A stretch of 5,670 nt of DNA from contig CALACZ010000095.1 in the NCBI GenBank assembly GCA_937890735.1, positions 1-5,670 on the forward strand, read 5' to 3'. The DNA comes from an uncultured Bacillota bacterium. Its GTDB lineage: Bacteria > Bacillota > Clostridia > Oscillospirales > Oscillospiraceae. Made by a program: the position numbers and the translations under genes. The notes under the pieces are model-generated. The model was not told the DNA's origin. It saw only the letters and a program-made list of their open reading frames with translations, and made no database searches. Below, piece by piece: positions 5,284 to 5,670 of the stretch (position 1 is the stretch's first letter; every line of letters begins with the position of its first letter).

Positions 5284-5650
5284 ACTTCTTCTTATTCGCA
5301 ATGGTCTTCTTGGGACCCTTGCGGGTGCGTGCATTGGTCTTGGTGCGCTGACCGCGGACGGGCAGACCACGGCGATGACGCACGCCGCGATAGCAGCCGA
5401 TCTCAGTCAGGCGCTTGATGTTCAGAGCCACTTCACGGCGGAGGTCGCCCTCGATCCGGTAGTGCTTGTCGATCACTTCACGCAGCGCGGATTCCTGATC
5501 CTCGGTCAGATCCTTCACGCGGATGTCGGGATCAACGTTGGCGAGCTTCAGAATTTCCTGTGCGCTTTTTCTGCCGATGCCGTAGATGTAAGTCAAACCG
5601 ATCTCGATTCGCTTTTCACGGGGCAGGTCAATACCAGCAATACGTGCCAT
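5282..5650 (-). CDS. rpsM: 30S ribosomal protein uS13
   Basis: A 122-residue protein of the 30S head that contacts the P-site tRNA and forms bridges to the large subunit. Landmarks are MARIAGIDLPREKRIEIGLTY at the N terminus, YGIGRKSA (23-30) in the helix-two-turns-helix fold, and GVRHRRGLPVRGQRTKTNARTRKG (89-112), the family signature. It ends in a lysine-rich tail (KKTIANKKK) that would reach the tRNA. Complete and of standard length. It is the first gene visible in the operon; in Clostridia infA and rpmJ usually precede it, but they lie outside the window. Confidence 0.99.
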   Translation of the reverse strand: MARIAGIDLPREKRIEIGLTYIYGIGRKSAQEILKLANVDPDIRVKDLTEDQESALREVIDKHYRIEGDLRREVALNIKRLTEIGCYRGVRHRRGLPVRGQRTKTNARTRKGPKKTIANKKK

Positions 5651-5661
5651 ACTATTCAGAG

Positions 5662-5669
5662 CACCTCCT
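5662..5669 (-). promoter_or_regulatory. rpsM ribosome binding site
   Basis: AGGAGGTG on the minus strand, fully complementary to the 16S rRNA anti-Shine-Dalgarno end, 11 bases before the rpsM ATG. The spacing is a little long. Sequence upstream is cut off by the window edge, so any leader or uS4 control structure cannot be judged. Confidence 0.85.
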
Positions 5670-5670
5670 A

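Noticed and set aside
1..5670. A previously undescribed multi-gene defence or mobile system.
   Set aside because: Every supported gene falls in a known family and most are core ribosomal genes. There are no toxins, nucleases, integrases or reverse transcriptases, and no unexplained gene clusters.

Overview
The window looks like chromosomal DNA from a GC-rich, Gram-positive, probably endospore-forming anaerobe of the class Clostridia, most likely near the Oscillospiraceae/Ruminococcaceae. Three things point there: the gene order rpsM-rpsK-rpsD-rpoA-rplQ with rpsD inside the cluster (in Bacillus subtilis rpsD lies elsewhere), a SpoVAC spore-membrane protein, and strong AAGGAGG-type ribosome binding sites before nearly every gene. 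The family-level placement is inferred from remembered protein resemblance, not from a search. All supported genes are on the minus strand, so transcription runs from high to low coordinates.

Region 5670 to 2835 is the distal end of the S10/spc/alpha ribosomal supercluster: uS13, uS11, uS4, RNA polymerase alpha subunit and bL17. The genes are tightly packed, with gaps of 15, 18, 78 and 35 bases, and form one transcription unit that begins upstream of the window. A long GC-rich hairpin with a T run at about 2772-2815 ends it.

Region 2768 to 2325 holds a solitary spoVAC, starting only a few bases after that terminator and lacking its usual partners spoVAD and spoVAE. Its apparent Shine-Dalgarno sequence lies in the descending arm of the terminator hairpin. 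Vegetative read-through from the ribosomal operon should therefore be poorly translated, and a dedicated sporulation promoter would be needed.

Region 2324 to 2001 has no gene. It contains a compound inverted repeat (2150-2323) with internal hairpins whose two versions differ but stay base-paired, a second GC-rich hairpin (2081-2110), and a near-consensus extended -10 SigA promoter (2029-2057) for the next gene.

Region 2000 to 66 carries a PfkB-family sugar kinase that keeps the full ribokinase set of ligand residues. It is followed by an intrinsic terminator and then by an AEC-family membrane transporter. These two may be a small metabolic unit in which the terminator lowers transporter expression. 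Positions 1-65 show no gene.

The window is mostly core housekeeping sequence and I see no undescribed multi-gene system. The points of most interest are the terminator/spoVAC overlap, the orphan state of spoVAC, and the inverted-repeat element.
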